Origin: Variovorax paradoxus
Lineage (GTDB): Bacteria; Pseudomonadota; Gammaproteobacteria; Burkholderiales; Burkholderiaceae_C
Length of the DNA stretch: 64,000 bases
NCBI RefSeq assembly: GCF_024734665.1
Contig: NZ_CP102931.1
Location: 3,780,001 to 3,844,000 of the forward strand
Reading direction: 5' to 3'
Shown piece by piece: positions 32,808 to 41,101 of the stretch. The notes beneath the pieces are model-generated. The model searched no databases. It was given only the letters and a program-made list of their open reading frames with translations, and had not been told where the DNA came from. The position numbers and the translations under genes were made by a program. Within the stretch, counting starts at the first letter, position 1. Each line of letters opens with the position of its first letter.

Positions 32808-33515
32808 ATGACACAATCGCCGGCGATGAGTGCCCCTCCCAAAATTCGACTCGACCGTACCCGCCTGGCCGCGCCCCAGGTGCTGGAAAAACTGCGCGAG
32901 GCCATCCTCTCGCTGGAACTCGCGCCCGGTACCGTGCTGGTGCGGCAAGAGCTGGCCGACCGCTTCGGCGTGAGCCAGACGCCGGTACGCGAAGCGCTGC
33001 TGCGTCTGAGCGAAGAAGCACTGGTGGATGTGTTTCCGCAGCACGCGACGCTGGTCAGCCGCATCGACATCGCAGCGGCGCGCGAAGCCCACTTCCTGCG
33101 GCGGTCCATCGAGCTGGAGCTGGTGCACCAGTTGGCACAGCAGGAGTCCCCTGGACTGGTCGAGCAGATGAAAGGCGTCATCGCCCAGCAGGCGGCACTT
33201 GCAACGTCGCAGCGCTACGGTGACTTCGTCAACGCCGATCGAGCATTCCATCGCCTGATGTACGAAGCCGGCGGCATGCTGGGCCTTTGGGATCTTGTGG
33301 GCCGCGTATCCGGACACGTCGACCGGCTGCGCCGCCTGCACTTGCCTACCGCAGGCAAGACCGAGGCGATCCTGCGCGACCACCGCGCCATCGTGCGCGC
33401 CATCGAGGCACAGGACCCGGCCGCCGCCCAGGCCGCGCTTCGCAAGCATCTGTCAGGCACGCTCAGCGCGGTGAGCGAGATCTGTCGGCAGTACCCCGAC
33501 TACGTGCTCGCCTGA
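32808..33515 (+). CDS. GntR-family regulator, FadR/FCD subgroup
   Basis: A 235-residue regulator with an N-terminal winged helix (RQELADRFGVSQTPVREALL, roughly residues 45-64) and an all-helical FCD ligand domain with a metal-binding His/Asp pattern (ADRAFHRLMYE, DHRAIVRAIEA). It probably represses the divergent dehydratase operon and responds to a sugar acid. The ATG at 32808 is used; an ATG six codons later (32826) is also possible, as neither has a strong ribosome site. Confidence 0.88.
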   Translation: MTQSPAMSAPPKIRLDRTRLAAPQVLEKLREAILSLELAPGTVLVRQELADRFGVSQTPVREALLRLSEEALVDVFPQHATLVSRIDIAAAREAHFLRRSIELELVHQLAQQESPGLVEQMKGVIAQQAALATSQRYGDFVNADRAFHRLMYEAGGMLGLWDLVGRVSGHVDRLRRLHLPTAGKTEAILRDHRAIVRAIEAQDPAAAQAALRKHLSGTLSAVSEICRQYPDYVLA

Positions 33516-33527
33516 ACCTTCGGACGC

Positions 33528-33565
33528 TCGACTTCGGCGAGGCCCCTCCCCCGTTCAGAAGTCGA
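33528..33565. terminator. Weak stem between convergent GntR and UTRA genes
   Basis: TCGACTTC at 33528-33535 pairs with GAAGTCGA at 33558-33565 around a 22-base loop. It lies in the 71-base gap between two convergent genes. There is no T run, so a terminator role is only suggested by position. Confidence 0.22.
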
Positions 33566-33586
33566 ACCGCAACGCGCTGGATGCGA

Positions 33587-34330
33587 CTACGGCTCGGATC
33601 TGTGCAATCGCATCGACACCGAGAACCGGTCGGCCGGATGGACCGACACGGACACTTCGAAGGTCTGCCCGTCCGCATCCATGTAGCGCCGCACGATCTT
33701 CAGCGCAGCCGCACCTTGCTCGATGCGCAGGGCCTTCGCCATCGCTGCGTCCCTGACGGTGTCGGCCCGTACATCCTGGTGGATTTCGGCGATCTGCCGG
33801 CCGTAGCGCTCGGCGATCAGTGAGCTGACGAGGGTGTCGGGCGACTCCTGAACGAGCGCCCCGATTTCCGAATACGCGGGGTCGACATACACATCGGTCC
33901 ATCCGATGGGGTCGCTCTCTCCATTGCCGTCCAGGCGCAGGCTCGAGATACGCAGCCAGCGCACACCGGGCGCACACCCCAGGTCCTTCGCCACCGCGGC
34001 AGCAACGGCAACCTCTTCGATCGATTGCACCTGCCGCAAGTGCTCGGTGCCGAACTGCACCAGATCGTCCACCGACGCGAGCGAGGGACGAAAGGTGTCG
34101 CGCGGCCTGGTCGCCTCGACGCGCGTTCCCACGTTCTTGCGGCGCGACACGAGGCCCAGGCGCTGAAGCTCGGCCAACGCTGCCCGCACGGTGTGCCGAC
34201 TGGTCTTGTAGTGCTCGCAGAGTTCGAGCTCGGTCGGAAGCAGCGAGCCGACGACGAAATGACCGCTCGTGATGGCGTCGGTCAGGTGGCGCGAGATGTC
34301 GCGGTGATGAGGCTTGGATGACGAAGACAT
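33587..34330 (-). CDS. GntR-family regulator, HutC/UTRA subgroup
   Basis: A 247-residue regulator. The N-terminal winged helix (SLLPTELELCEHYKTSRHTV, then RAALAELQRLGLVSRR) is joined to a UTRA ligand domain (SLRLDGNGESDPIGWTDVYV, RRYMDADGQTFEVSVSVHP). The ATG at 34330 has GAGG five bases upstream; an ATG eight codons earlier is possible. It diverges from the lyase, Bug protein and fumarase-like operon, and the double palindrome at 34384-34424 between them is its likely binding site. Confidence 0.88.
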   Translation of the reverse strand: MSSSSKPHHRDISRHLTDAITSGHFVVGSLLPTELELCEHYKTSRHTVRAALAELQRLGLVSRRKNVGTRVEATRPRDTFRPSLASVDDLVQFGTEHLRQVQSIEEVAVAAAVAKDLGCAPGVRWLRISSLRLDGNGESDPIGWTDVYVDPAYSEIGALVQESPDTLVSSLIAERYGRQIAEIHQDVRADTVRDAAMAKALRIEQGAAALKIVRRYMDADGQTFEVSVSVHPADRFSVSMRLHRSEP

Positions 34331-34383
34331 GTTGCCCTCAAGGATCGCATTCATGGCGTCAAGGGTAAACCCCGACTCGGCAA

Positions 34384-34424
34384 ATATGTTCGGACATATT
34401 AAAGTTGGATATGTCCGAACATAT
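34384..34424. promoter_or_regulatory. Double palindromic operator between UTRA regulator and lyase operon
   Basis: ATATGTTCGGACATAT occupies 34384-34399 and its exact reverse complement ATATGTCCGAACATAT occupies 34409-34424, with nine bases between. Each 16-mer is itself a palindrome with one mismatched central pair, so the site holds four equivalent half-sites (ATATGT). Centres are 25 bases apart. It lies between the divergent starts at 34330 and 34458 and is almost surely a cooperative operator for the UTRA regulator. Confidence 0.75.
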
Positions 34425-34457
34425 CTGCATTCGCAGCTTCCACCTTCAACGGCTCCC

Positions 34458-35840
34458 ATGAACACCACCCGCACCTCGATTCCGATGGCCAGTACCGTCG
34501 TCGACTCCATCCTGTTCCGCGATGCGTTCGGCACGCAGAAGATGCGGCAGCTCTTCTCGGACGGCGCGTTGATCCAGCGCTACATCGATGCCGAGATCGC
34601 GCTCGCCAGGGCCGAGGCGCGCGTCGGCGTGATTCCGGTTGAGGCGGCCGAGGTGATCGCGCGCGAATCGAAGCTCGAACGCATCGACTTCGAGCACATG
34701 CGCGAGGAAACCGACATCGTCGGCTACCCCATCCTGCCGCTGGTGCATCAGCTGGTCGAGATGTGCGGCGAGGCGGGCCGCTACGTGCACTGGGGCGCGA
34801 CCACCCAGGACATCATGGACACCGCTGTAGCGCTCCAGGTGCGCGACGCGCTCGACAGCATCGACGTGGACATCCGCGAACTGCGAGGCATCCTGGCATC
34901 GCTCGCGAAAAAGCACCGCGACACGCCGATGGCCGGCCGCACTCATCTGCAGCAGGCGCTGCCCGTGACCTTCGGCTACAAGGTCGCGATCTGGCTGGCC
35001 ATGTTCGACAGGCACCAGCAGCGCATCGCCGAGCTTCGGCCGCGCGTGGCGGTGGTCGAGTTCGCCGGTGCCGCGGGCACGCTCGCCTCGCTCGGCGACA
35101 AGGGCTTCGAAGTGCAGAAGGCGATGGCCGAGGAACTGAAACTGGGCGTGCCCGCCACCACCTGGCACGTGGCACGCGACGGCTTTGCGGAGGCTGTGAA
35201 CCTGCTTGCGCTCGTCACGGGCTCGCTGGGCAAGATCGCGCTCGACATCATGATCATGGCGTCGACGGAGTTCGCCGAGGTGTACGAACCCTTCGTCAAG
35301 GGGCGCGGTGCATCGAGCACGATGCCGCAGAAGCGCAACCCGATCTCCAGCGAGCTGATGCTGGCGGCCTCCAAGGCGGTGCGGCAGCACGCCGGGCTGA
35401 TGGTCGATGCCATGGTGCAGGACTTCGAGCGCGCCACGGGTCCCTGGCATGCCGAATGGATCGCCATCCCCGAGAGCTTCATCCTGACTTCGGGCGCCTT
35501 GCATCAGGCCAAGTTCGCGCTGGGCGGCCTGATCGTGGACGAGGCACGCATGAAGCACAACCTGGGCATCAGCCGCGGCCTGATCGTGGCCGAGGCCGTG
35601 ATGATGGGCATGGCCCCGCACATCGGCCGCCAGCAGGCGCACGACGTGGTCTACGACGCCTGCCGCGCCGTCAACGAGAACGGCGGCACGCTGGCCGAAG
35701 CCCTGTCCGCGCTGCCCGAGGTCACGAAGCACTTCGACCGCGCGGCCATCGACCGCATGACCGATCCGGCCAACTATCTCGGCCTCGCGCCGCAGATGGT
35801 GGACCGCGCCATCGCGCTGTCCGCCGAAGTCGCCGCCTGA
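34458..35840 (+). CDS. Aspartase/fumarase superfamily lyase (adenylosuccinate lyase / carboxymuconate cycloisomerase type)
   Basis: A 460-residue cytoplasmic enzyme of the superfamily whose members mostly eliminate an amine or alcohol to release fumarate. The three conserved regions are HWGATTQD (111-118), RTHLQQALPVTFG (161-173) and the mobile catalytic loop SSTMPQKRNP (286-295). The last motif and the length resemble 3-carboxy-cis,cis-muconate cycloisomerase and adenylosuccinate-lyase-like proteins. No other protocatechuate genes are nearby, and a fumarase-like gene follows, so I favour a lyase releasing fumarate from an N- or O-succinyl-type substrate. That is inference. The ATG at 34458 is the first start after the operator. 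Confidence 0.85.
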   Translation: MNTTRTSIPMASTVVDSILFRDAFGTQKMRQLFSDGALIQRYIDAEIALARAEARVGVIPVEAAEVIARESKLERIDFEHMREETDIVGYPILPLVHQLVEMCGEAGRYVHWGATTQDIMDTAVALQVRDALDSIDVDIRELRGILASLAKKHRDTPMAGRTHLQQALPVTFGYKVAIWLAMFDRHQQRIAELRPRVAVVEFAGAAGTLASLGDKGFEVQKAMAEELKLGVPATTWHVARDGFAEAVNLLALVTGSLGKIALDIMIMASTEFAEVYEPFVKGRGASSTMPQKRNPISSELMLAASKAVRQHAGLMVDAMVQDFERATGPWHAEWIAIPESFILTSGALHQAKFALGGLIVDEARMKHNLGISRGLIVAEAVMMGMAPHIGRQQAHDVVYDACRAVNENGGTLAEALSALPEVTKHFDRAAIDRMTDPANYLGLAPQMVDRAIALSAEVAA

Positions 35841-35877
35841 GCCGCGACCCATCACCAACCCCGAGGAGACAAGACAG

Positions 35878-36867
35878 ATGATCGACATCAAGAAGCTGGC
35901 CGCCCGCGCCCTGCTGGCAGCGACGTTGGCAGTCGGCGCGCACGGCGCCTGCGCCCAGACCTACCCGGCGCGACCCGTGACCTGGATCGTGCCTTTCGCG
36001 GCAGGCGGCCCCACCGATGCCCTGGCGCGGGCCATGGCGGAGAGAGTGGCACGCGAACTGGGCCAGCCGATCATCATCGACAACGCACCGGGCGCCGGCG
36101 GCACCGTGGGAGCCGCGAAGGCATCGCGCGCCGCGGCCGACGGCTACACCATGCTGGTCGGGCACATGGGCTACATGGGCGCCGCGCCCGCCCTCTACAA
36201 GAAGCTCGCCTACGACCCGGTCAAGGACTTCGCGCCGGTGTTCCGTTTTCCTGATACGCCCTTGGTGCTGATGGTGCGCAAGGAGCATCCAGCGAAGGAC
36301 ATCAAGGCGCTGGTCGACTTCGGCAAGGCCAACCCGGACAAGCTCTTCATCAGCAATGCCGGCGTCGGGTCGAGTTCGCACCTCATCGCGGCCTTGTTCG
36401 CCGCCTCGGCCGGCATCCGGATCTCGCAGGTTCCGTACAAGGGCGCGGGGCCGGCGCTGATCGACGTGATCGGTGGGCAGGTCGACGGCATCTTCGACCA
36501 GACCAACACGGCCATGCCGCAGATCAAGGAGGCCAAGGTCCGCGCACTGGCCGTGACGTCCAAGGTCAGGCTTGCCCAACTGAAGGACGTGCCCACGCTG
36601 AGCGAAACCGTGCTCCCGGGCTTCGAGGCTTCGACCTGGTACGGCATCTACGCGCCCAAGGGCACGCCGCAGGCGGTGCTCGACAAGGTGCAGCAGGCCT
36701 ACTTGAAAGTGATGAGCGACAAGGCGTTCACCGACCGCCTGGCCGAGCAGGCCATACAGATGCTGCCGCCGGAGCAATACACCGGCGCCGCGCTCGGCAA
36801 GCACACCGAAGCGGAGGTGGCGCGCTGGAAGGCCGTGGCAGCCAAGGCCAGCATCTCGCTGGACTGA
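35878..36867 (+). CDS. Bug-family solute-binding protein
   Basis: A 329-residue periplasmic binding protein. The signal peptide is LAARALLAATLAVGAHGACA, followed by YPARPVTWIVPFAAGGPTDA, IIDNAPGAGGTVGAA and YDPVKDFAPVF. GAGGAGA precedes the ATG by about eight bases. It lies between the lyase and the fumarase-like gene (four bases before the latter) and so probably binds the carboxylate consumed by the lyase. No membrane subunits are encoded beside it. Confidence 0.92.
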   Translation: MIDIKKLAARALLAATLAVGAHGACAQTYPARPVTWIVPFAAGGPTDALARAMAERVARELGQPIIIDNAPGAGGTVGAAKASRAAADGYTMLVGHMGYMGAAPALYKKLAYDPVKDFAPVFRFPDTPLVLMVRKEHPAKDIKALVDFGKANPDKLFISNAGVGSSSHLIAALFAASAGIRISQVPYKGAGPALIDVIGGQVDGIFDQTNTAMPQIKEAKVRALAVTSKVRLAQLKDVPTLSETVLPGFEASTWYGIYAPKGTPQAVLDKVQQAYLKVMSDKAFTDRLAEQAIQMLPPEQYTGAALGKHTEAEVARWKAVAAKASISLD

Positions 36868-36871
36868 TGCG

Positions 36872-38266
36872 ATGACTGCCACGCGCATCGAGCACGATGC
36901 ATTCGGGCCGGTCGAGATTCCGGCTGGCCGGTACTGGGGTGCGCAGACACAACGCGCCGCGGGCGTGTTCGACATCGGCACCGAGCGGTTTCCCGTCTGC
37001 CTGCTGCACGCGTTCGGACTCCAGAAGATCGCGGCGGCGCGGGCCAACGCACGCTGCGGCGCACTCGATGAGGCACTGGCCGAAAAGATCATTGCCGCCG
37101 CTGAAGAGCTGTCGTGCGGCCTGTTCGACGATCACTTCCCGCTCACGATCTGGCAGACCGGTTCGGGGACCCAGACGAACATGAATGCCAACGAGGTCAT
37201 CGCGAACCGCGCCAACGAGTTGCTCGGGCGGGCACTCGGCACGAAGTCGCCGGTGCATCCCAATGACCATGTGAACGCATCGCAATCGTCGAACGACAGC
37301 TTCCCGACCGTGATGCACATCGCAGCCGCAATGGAGTTGACCGGACGCCTGATCCCCTCGCTCGTCGTGCTGAAGGACGCGCTGGCGGAACGCGCGAGCG
37401 CCTTCGCCGATGCGGCCAAAGTTGCGCGCACGCACCTGATGGATGCCGTGCCGATGACGATGGGCCAGGCGTTCGAGGCGTTCGCATGGCAGGTGGGCAA
37501 TGGAATTGCGCGACTGCAGGACGCCTTGCCGCGGCTCCTGGTCGTTGCCCAGGGCGGTACGGCGGCGGGAACCGGACTCAATGCGCCGCAGGATTTCGAC
37601 GTTCTGTTTTGCGAAGAGATCGACAAGCTCACGGGCCTCCAGTTCAAGCCGCATCCGTGCAAGTTCGAGGGCATGTCGGGCCACGATGCGCTGGTGGAGC
37701 TGTCAGGGGCCTTGAACGTGATCGCAACATCGCTGATGAAGATCGCCAACGACATCCGCTGGATGGGATCGGGTCCGCGCTGCGGCATCGGCGAACTGGT
37801 GGTGCCCGATGACGGGTTGACCTCATCGATCATGCCCGGCAAGCGCAACCCGACCATCGCGGAGGTGGTGGCCCAGGCGGCCATGCAGGTTGTCGGAAAT
37901 CACGTGACGGCGACGATGGCCGGCGCCTCGGGCAACTTCGAACTCAACGTGGCCAAGCCGGTGCTGATCCACAGCGTGCTTCAGTCCATGCGTGTGCTGG
38001 CGGACAGCTCGCGCGTCTTTGCGAACAAGCTGGTGGCCGGCCTGGACATCGATCGCGAGCGCCTCGCATCGAACCTGGGCAATGCGTTGCTGTCCGTAAC
38101 GGCGCTCAACCCGGTGCTCGGCTACGACAAGGTGGCGCGCATCACGCGAACCGCCGTGGAGCGGCGCATTGCTCCACGCGAGGCAGCCATCGAACTGGGC
38201 TACTTGAGTGCTGAGGCGTACGACCGCCTGGTCGATCCGCTTCGCATGGCCAGAGGAAAAATCTAG
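36872..38266 (+). CDS. Class II fumarase-like enzyme (divergent FumC paralogue)
   Basis: A 464-residue member of the fumarase/aspartase superfamily. FumC hallmarks are present: TGSGTQTNMNANEVIANRA (96-114), SQSSNDSFPT (137-146) and the catalytic loop SSIMPGKRNP (318-327). Several positions differ from typical FumC: HVNAS instead of HVNKS, RTHLM instead of RTHLQ, and TSSIMPGKRN instead of GSSIMPGKVN. It may hydrate the fumarate made by the upstream lyase, or may act on a substituted fumarate. It starts four bases after the Bug gene and ends the operon. Confidence 0.82.
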   Translation: MTATRIEHDAFGPVEIPAGRYWGAQTQRAAGVFDIGTERFPVCLLHAFGLQKIAAARANARCGALDEALAEKIIAAAEELSCGLFDDHFPLTIWQTGSGTQTNMNANEVIANRANELLGRALGTKSPVHPNDHVNASQSSNDSFPTVMHIAAAMELTGRLIPSLVVLKDALAERASAFADAAKVARTHLMDAVPMTMGQAFEAFAWQVGNGIARLQDALPRLLVVAQGGTAAGTGLNAPQDFDVLFCEEIDKLTGLQFKPHPCKFEGMSGHDALVELSGALNVIATSLMKIANDIRWMGSGPRCGIGELVVPDDGLTSSIMPGKRNPTIAEVVAQAAMQVVGNHVTATMAGASGNFELNVAKPVLIHSVLQSMRVLADSSRVFANKLVAGLDIDRERLASNLGNALLSVTALNPVLGYDKVARITRTAVERRIAPREAAIELGYLSAEAYDRLVDPLRMARGKI

Positions 38267-38484
38267 CGCATTGGCGCGGGAGCGTGCGAGCCGCGGCCGC
38301 ATCTTTCGGATGCTGGCTGTCGGACGAGTCCTGCTCACTCGCAGCCCGTTTGGGTTCAAAGTCGGTGTCTCAAAAGTCCGTCGGATCGGAGATCGAAGAG
38401 ACGATGATCCGCCACGTAGGAGACACCATGGAAGCGCCAAAGGAACCACCATCGATCTCGCCGCTCGCGGCATCGCCTATGGCG

Positions 38485-39201
38485 TCACAAGCCAGCGGCA
38501 ATTGCCGGTTGCATCGCGGCGCCTGCGGATTCGGCCAGGCGCTGCGCCACGGCATTCAGGAGCGCGCCAGCAAAGCCGCCACGCGCCCGTGCATCGGTGC
38601 GGGCGCTGGTCACGACCCGTGGCCGTGAACTCCAGGCAACGCTGCAGCCGGCATCGACCAGCGCATTCACCAGGGCGACGTCCTCGCTGCACGCGAGGTG
38701 CCTGAACCCGCCGACACGAAGATACGCCGCCGCCGAGACGCCAAGGTTTGCGCCATGCACATGGCGATGAGATTCGCAGTCGAAATAGGTCTCCTGGAAA
38801 TGTGCCTCGAGCAGCGCTGCATGGCGGCCGTGAGGCGACCAGTCCAGCACGGACACCGTTCCGCATACGACGTCTGTCTGAAGAGATAGTTGGGCCGCCA
38901 GCCAGTCTTCGGAGACCAGCGTGTCGGCATCGGTGAACGCCAGCCATCTCGCGCCCCTTGCCAGCAGAGCCTTCGCACCCACGGCCCGGGCCATTCCGAC
39001 ATTTCGCGCGCGAATGGTGACGGTCATGGCGCCACAGCTGGACGCCAGGATGCCTGTGGCGTCCGCGCAGTCGTCCAGCGCCACGATCGTCTCCACGGGC
39101 TCTCCCATCAGTGCGGGGTGCTGCGATGCGATGCGCACTGAAGACAGGCATCCGCGGATGAGTTGCTCTTCGTTGTGCGCCGGGATGACGATACCTAGCA
39201 T
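38485..39201 (-). CDS. Family 2 glycosyltransferase
   Basis: A 238-residue GT-A-fold transferase without membrane helices. It begins MLGIVIPAHNEEQLI, has the metal-binding FTDADTLVSEDW (DxD) and the acceptor-side CSEDVALVNALVDAG (ED). The ATG at 39201 has GAGG eight bases upstream. It probably transfers a sugar from a nucleotide sugar to a small or lipid acceptor. It diverges from Dps and the dehydrogenase, deacetylase and methyltransferase genes, a grouping I recall from other proteobacteria. An antisense frame across it is composition noise. Confidence 0.87.
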   Translation of the reverse strand: MLGIVIPAHNEEQLIRGCLSSVRIASQHPALMGEPVETIVALDDCADATGILASSCGAMTVTIRARNVGMARAVGAKALLARGARWLAFTDADTLVSEDWLAAQLSLQTDVVCGTVSVLDWSPHGRHAALLEAHFQETYFDCESHRHVHGANLGVSAAAYLRVGGFRHLACSEDVALVNALVDAGCSVAWSSRPRVVTSARTDARARGGFAGALLNAVAQRLAESAGAAMQPAIAAGL

Positions 39202-39419
39202 GGTCGAGCCCTCGTGCCGTTGTAGATCGGATTGCCTGCCAAGCACCGAAGATAGAGAGCCGCCCGCACACGCCACGTCAGGAGAAGCGCGGCGGGCCTG
39301 TAGGCGACAGACATCCGGGTCCGACGAAGAAAAACAGCCGCTCGAAGCGGGCGGCTGGACTACGTGCGGGCCACTGCACGGGTGCTAGAAGTCGATCTTC
39401 CAAATTCAGGAGCGCACCC

Positions 39420-40043
39420 ATGGCAGCATCAAAGAACGGCAAGTCAAAGGCGGCAGGCTCGCCGACTTCGCCAACCCCGGCGTCAGCGAAGGAAGTAAAG
39501 CCCAACCTGCATCAGCAGAGCCACGAGACGCAACGGTACGGGGAAATCATCAAGCTCCCCAACGGACTGTCGGAGAAGGTCTGCAAGCAAAGCGTGGCGC
39601 TGCTGAACCAGTGCCTGGCCGACACGATCACGCTGCGCGACATGTACAAGAAGCATCACTGGCAGGTAGTGGGCCCGACCTTCAACCAGTTGCACCTCAT
39701 GTACGACCAGCACTACGAAGGCCAGGTGCTGCTGGTGGACATCGTTGCCGAACGGATTCAGCTGCTTGGCGGCGTTGCGCTCGCCATGGCGCCCGACATC
39801 GCCGAAGCCACCAAGATCGCCAGGCCGCCGCGCGGGCGCGAACCGGCTGCCGTGCAATTGCGCCGGCTGGCCGAAGCCCATGAGCAGATCATCATCTCGG
39901 CGCGCGACGCGGCCGAGCAGGTCGACAAGTCCGGCGACGCCGGCAGCAACGACGTGTTCGTCAGCAATGTGCTTCGCACCAACGAACTGCAGGTGTGGTT
40001 TCTGACCGAGCACCTGGTCGCCGCTTCGCCGGTGACTGCCTGA
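39420..40043 (+). CDS. dps: Dps-like DNA-binding ferritin
   Basis: A 207-residue miniferritin that stores iron, detoxifies peroxide and may bind DNA through its N-terminus. The inter-subunit ferroxidase signature is visible: KKHHWQVVGPTFNQLHLMYD followed by HYEGQVLLVDIVAERIQLLG. A 30-residue Lys/Ser/Ala/Pro-rich N-terminal tail (AASKNGKSKAAGSPTSPTPA) would suit DNA binding. The product is longer than the usual 160-180 residues because of this tail and an extended C-terminus. It lies between the divergent glycosyltransferase and the dehydrogenase gene. Confidence 0.92.
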   Translation: MAASKNGKSKAAGSPTSPTPASAKEVKPNLHQQSHETQRYGEIIKLPNGLSEKVCKQSVALLNQCLADTITLRDMYKKHHWQVVGPTFNQLHLMYDQHYEGQVLLVDIVAERIQLLGGVALAMAPDIAEATKIARPPRGREPAAVQLRRLAEAHEQIIISARDAAEQVDKSGDAGSNDVFVSNVLRTNELQVWFLTEHLVAASPVTA

Positions 40044-40090
40044 CGCCGACCGGTGGTGCCAAAGGCTCCGTGCGATAGCCACTACTTCAC

Positions 40091-41101
40091 ATGTCTGAAC
40101 CCGCGCTCGCCGATGCCTTGCGGCAACTGCAGCTTCGCTACGGTTGCGACCTCGCGCTGAAGCATCTGGTCGACGCGGGTATCGACGTGCTTCCAAAACC
40201 GGGCGCCGGCCAGACCCTGGCGCGCTGGCGTGTGCTGGCCGATGTGGCGGCCCATGACCTTTCGTTGGTGAAGCTGTTCGAAGGGCATACCGATGCTCTC
40301 GCCATCCTCGCCGAACTCGGCGCCGCGTCGGCCGCACCCGCGGGTGCGCGCTGGGGCACCTGGTGCGCGGAGCCGCCCGACGCGCGCGTAGTGCTCGACG
40401 CGGCAGAGGGCCATCGCGTTCGCCTGACCGGCACCAAGGCCTGGTGCTCGGGCGCCGCAAGCGTGAGCCACGCCGTCGTGAGCTGCTGGAACGCGGCCGG
40501 CGAACCGTGCCTTGCGGCTGTGGCCATGGATCAGCCCAACGTACGTGTGACCAGCAATGGCTGGCATGCCGTCGGCATGGCAGCGAGCGCCAGTGTCGAT
40601 GTGCGGTTCGACCGCGCGGTGGCCACGCAGATCGGGCGGCCCGGCGACTACGTGAACCGCGCCGGCTTCTGGCAGGGTGGCGCCGGCATCGCGGCATGCT
40701 GGTTCGGCGGCGCGTTCGGCATTGCGCGCGCGGTTCATCAGCGCGCGGGACCGGCGCCAGACGCCCATCGCCTCGCGCACATTGGCGCCATCGAAGCGGC
40801 CTTGACCGCGGCCGCTGCGCAACTGCGAGAGGCCGCAGCCTGGATCGACCGGCACCCTGAAGACAACGCACAGCGCATCGCCTTGCGCGCACGCCTCGCC
40901 GTCGAGCAGGCGGCCAACGACGTCATGCACCACGCCGGCCGCGCGGTCGGCGCCGGCCCGCTGTGCCGTGACCCGTACTTCGCCCGTGCGATGGCGGACC
41001 TGCCCGTGTTCCTTCGCCAGAGCCACGCCGAGCGCGATCTTGCGGCGCTCGGCCAGCTCGCCGTGAACGAGAAAGAGGAGCCTTCGTCATGGGCGCTGTA
41101 G
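40091..41101 (+). CDS. Acyl-CoA/acyl-ACP dehydrogenase-like flavoprotein
   Basis: A 336-residue protein resembling acyl-CoA dehydrogenases: the middle beta region RLTGTKAWCSGAASVSHAVV (FAD-binding GxKxWxSGA pattern) and a helical C-terminal region with a final SHAERDLAALG. It is shorter than the usual 380 residues, mainly at the N-terminal helical domain, and I cannot place a catalytic Glu. It overlaps the PIG-L gene by 13 bases. With that gene and the methyltransferase it forms a tight operon, so its substrate may be an acyl or amine group on a carrier or sugar rather than a beta-oxidation intermediate. Confidence 0.78.
   Translation: MSEPALADALRQLQLRYGCDLALKHLVDAGIDVLPKPGAGQTLARWRVLADVAAHDLSLVKLFEGHTDALAILAELGAASAAPAGARWGTWCAEPPDARVVLDAAEGHRVRLTGTKAWCSGAASVSHAVVSCWNAAGEPCLAAVAMDQPNVRVTSNGWHAVGMAASASVDVRFDRAVATQIGRPGDYVNRAGFWQGGAGIAACWFGGAFGIARAVHQRAGPAPDAHRLAHIGAIEAALTAAAAQLREAAAWIDRHPEDNAQRIALRARLAVEQAANDVMHHAGRAVGAGPLCRDPYFARAMADLPVFLRQSHAERDLAALGQLAVNEKEEPSSWAL

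Noticed and set aside
38284..38628. A 114-codon plus-strand frame between the fumarase-like gene and the glycosyltransferase
   Set aside because: It overlaps the glycosyltransferase antisense, lacks a convincing ribosome site and matches no family I know.
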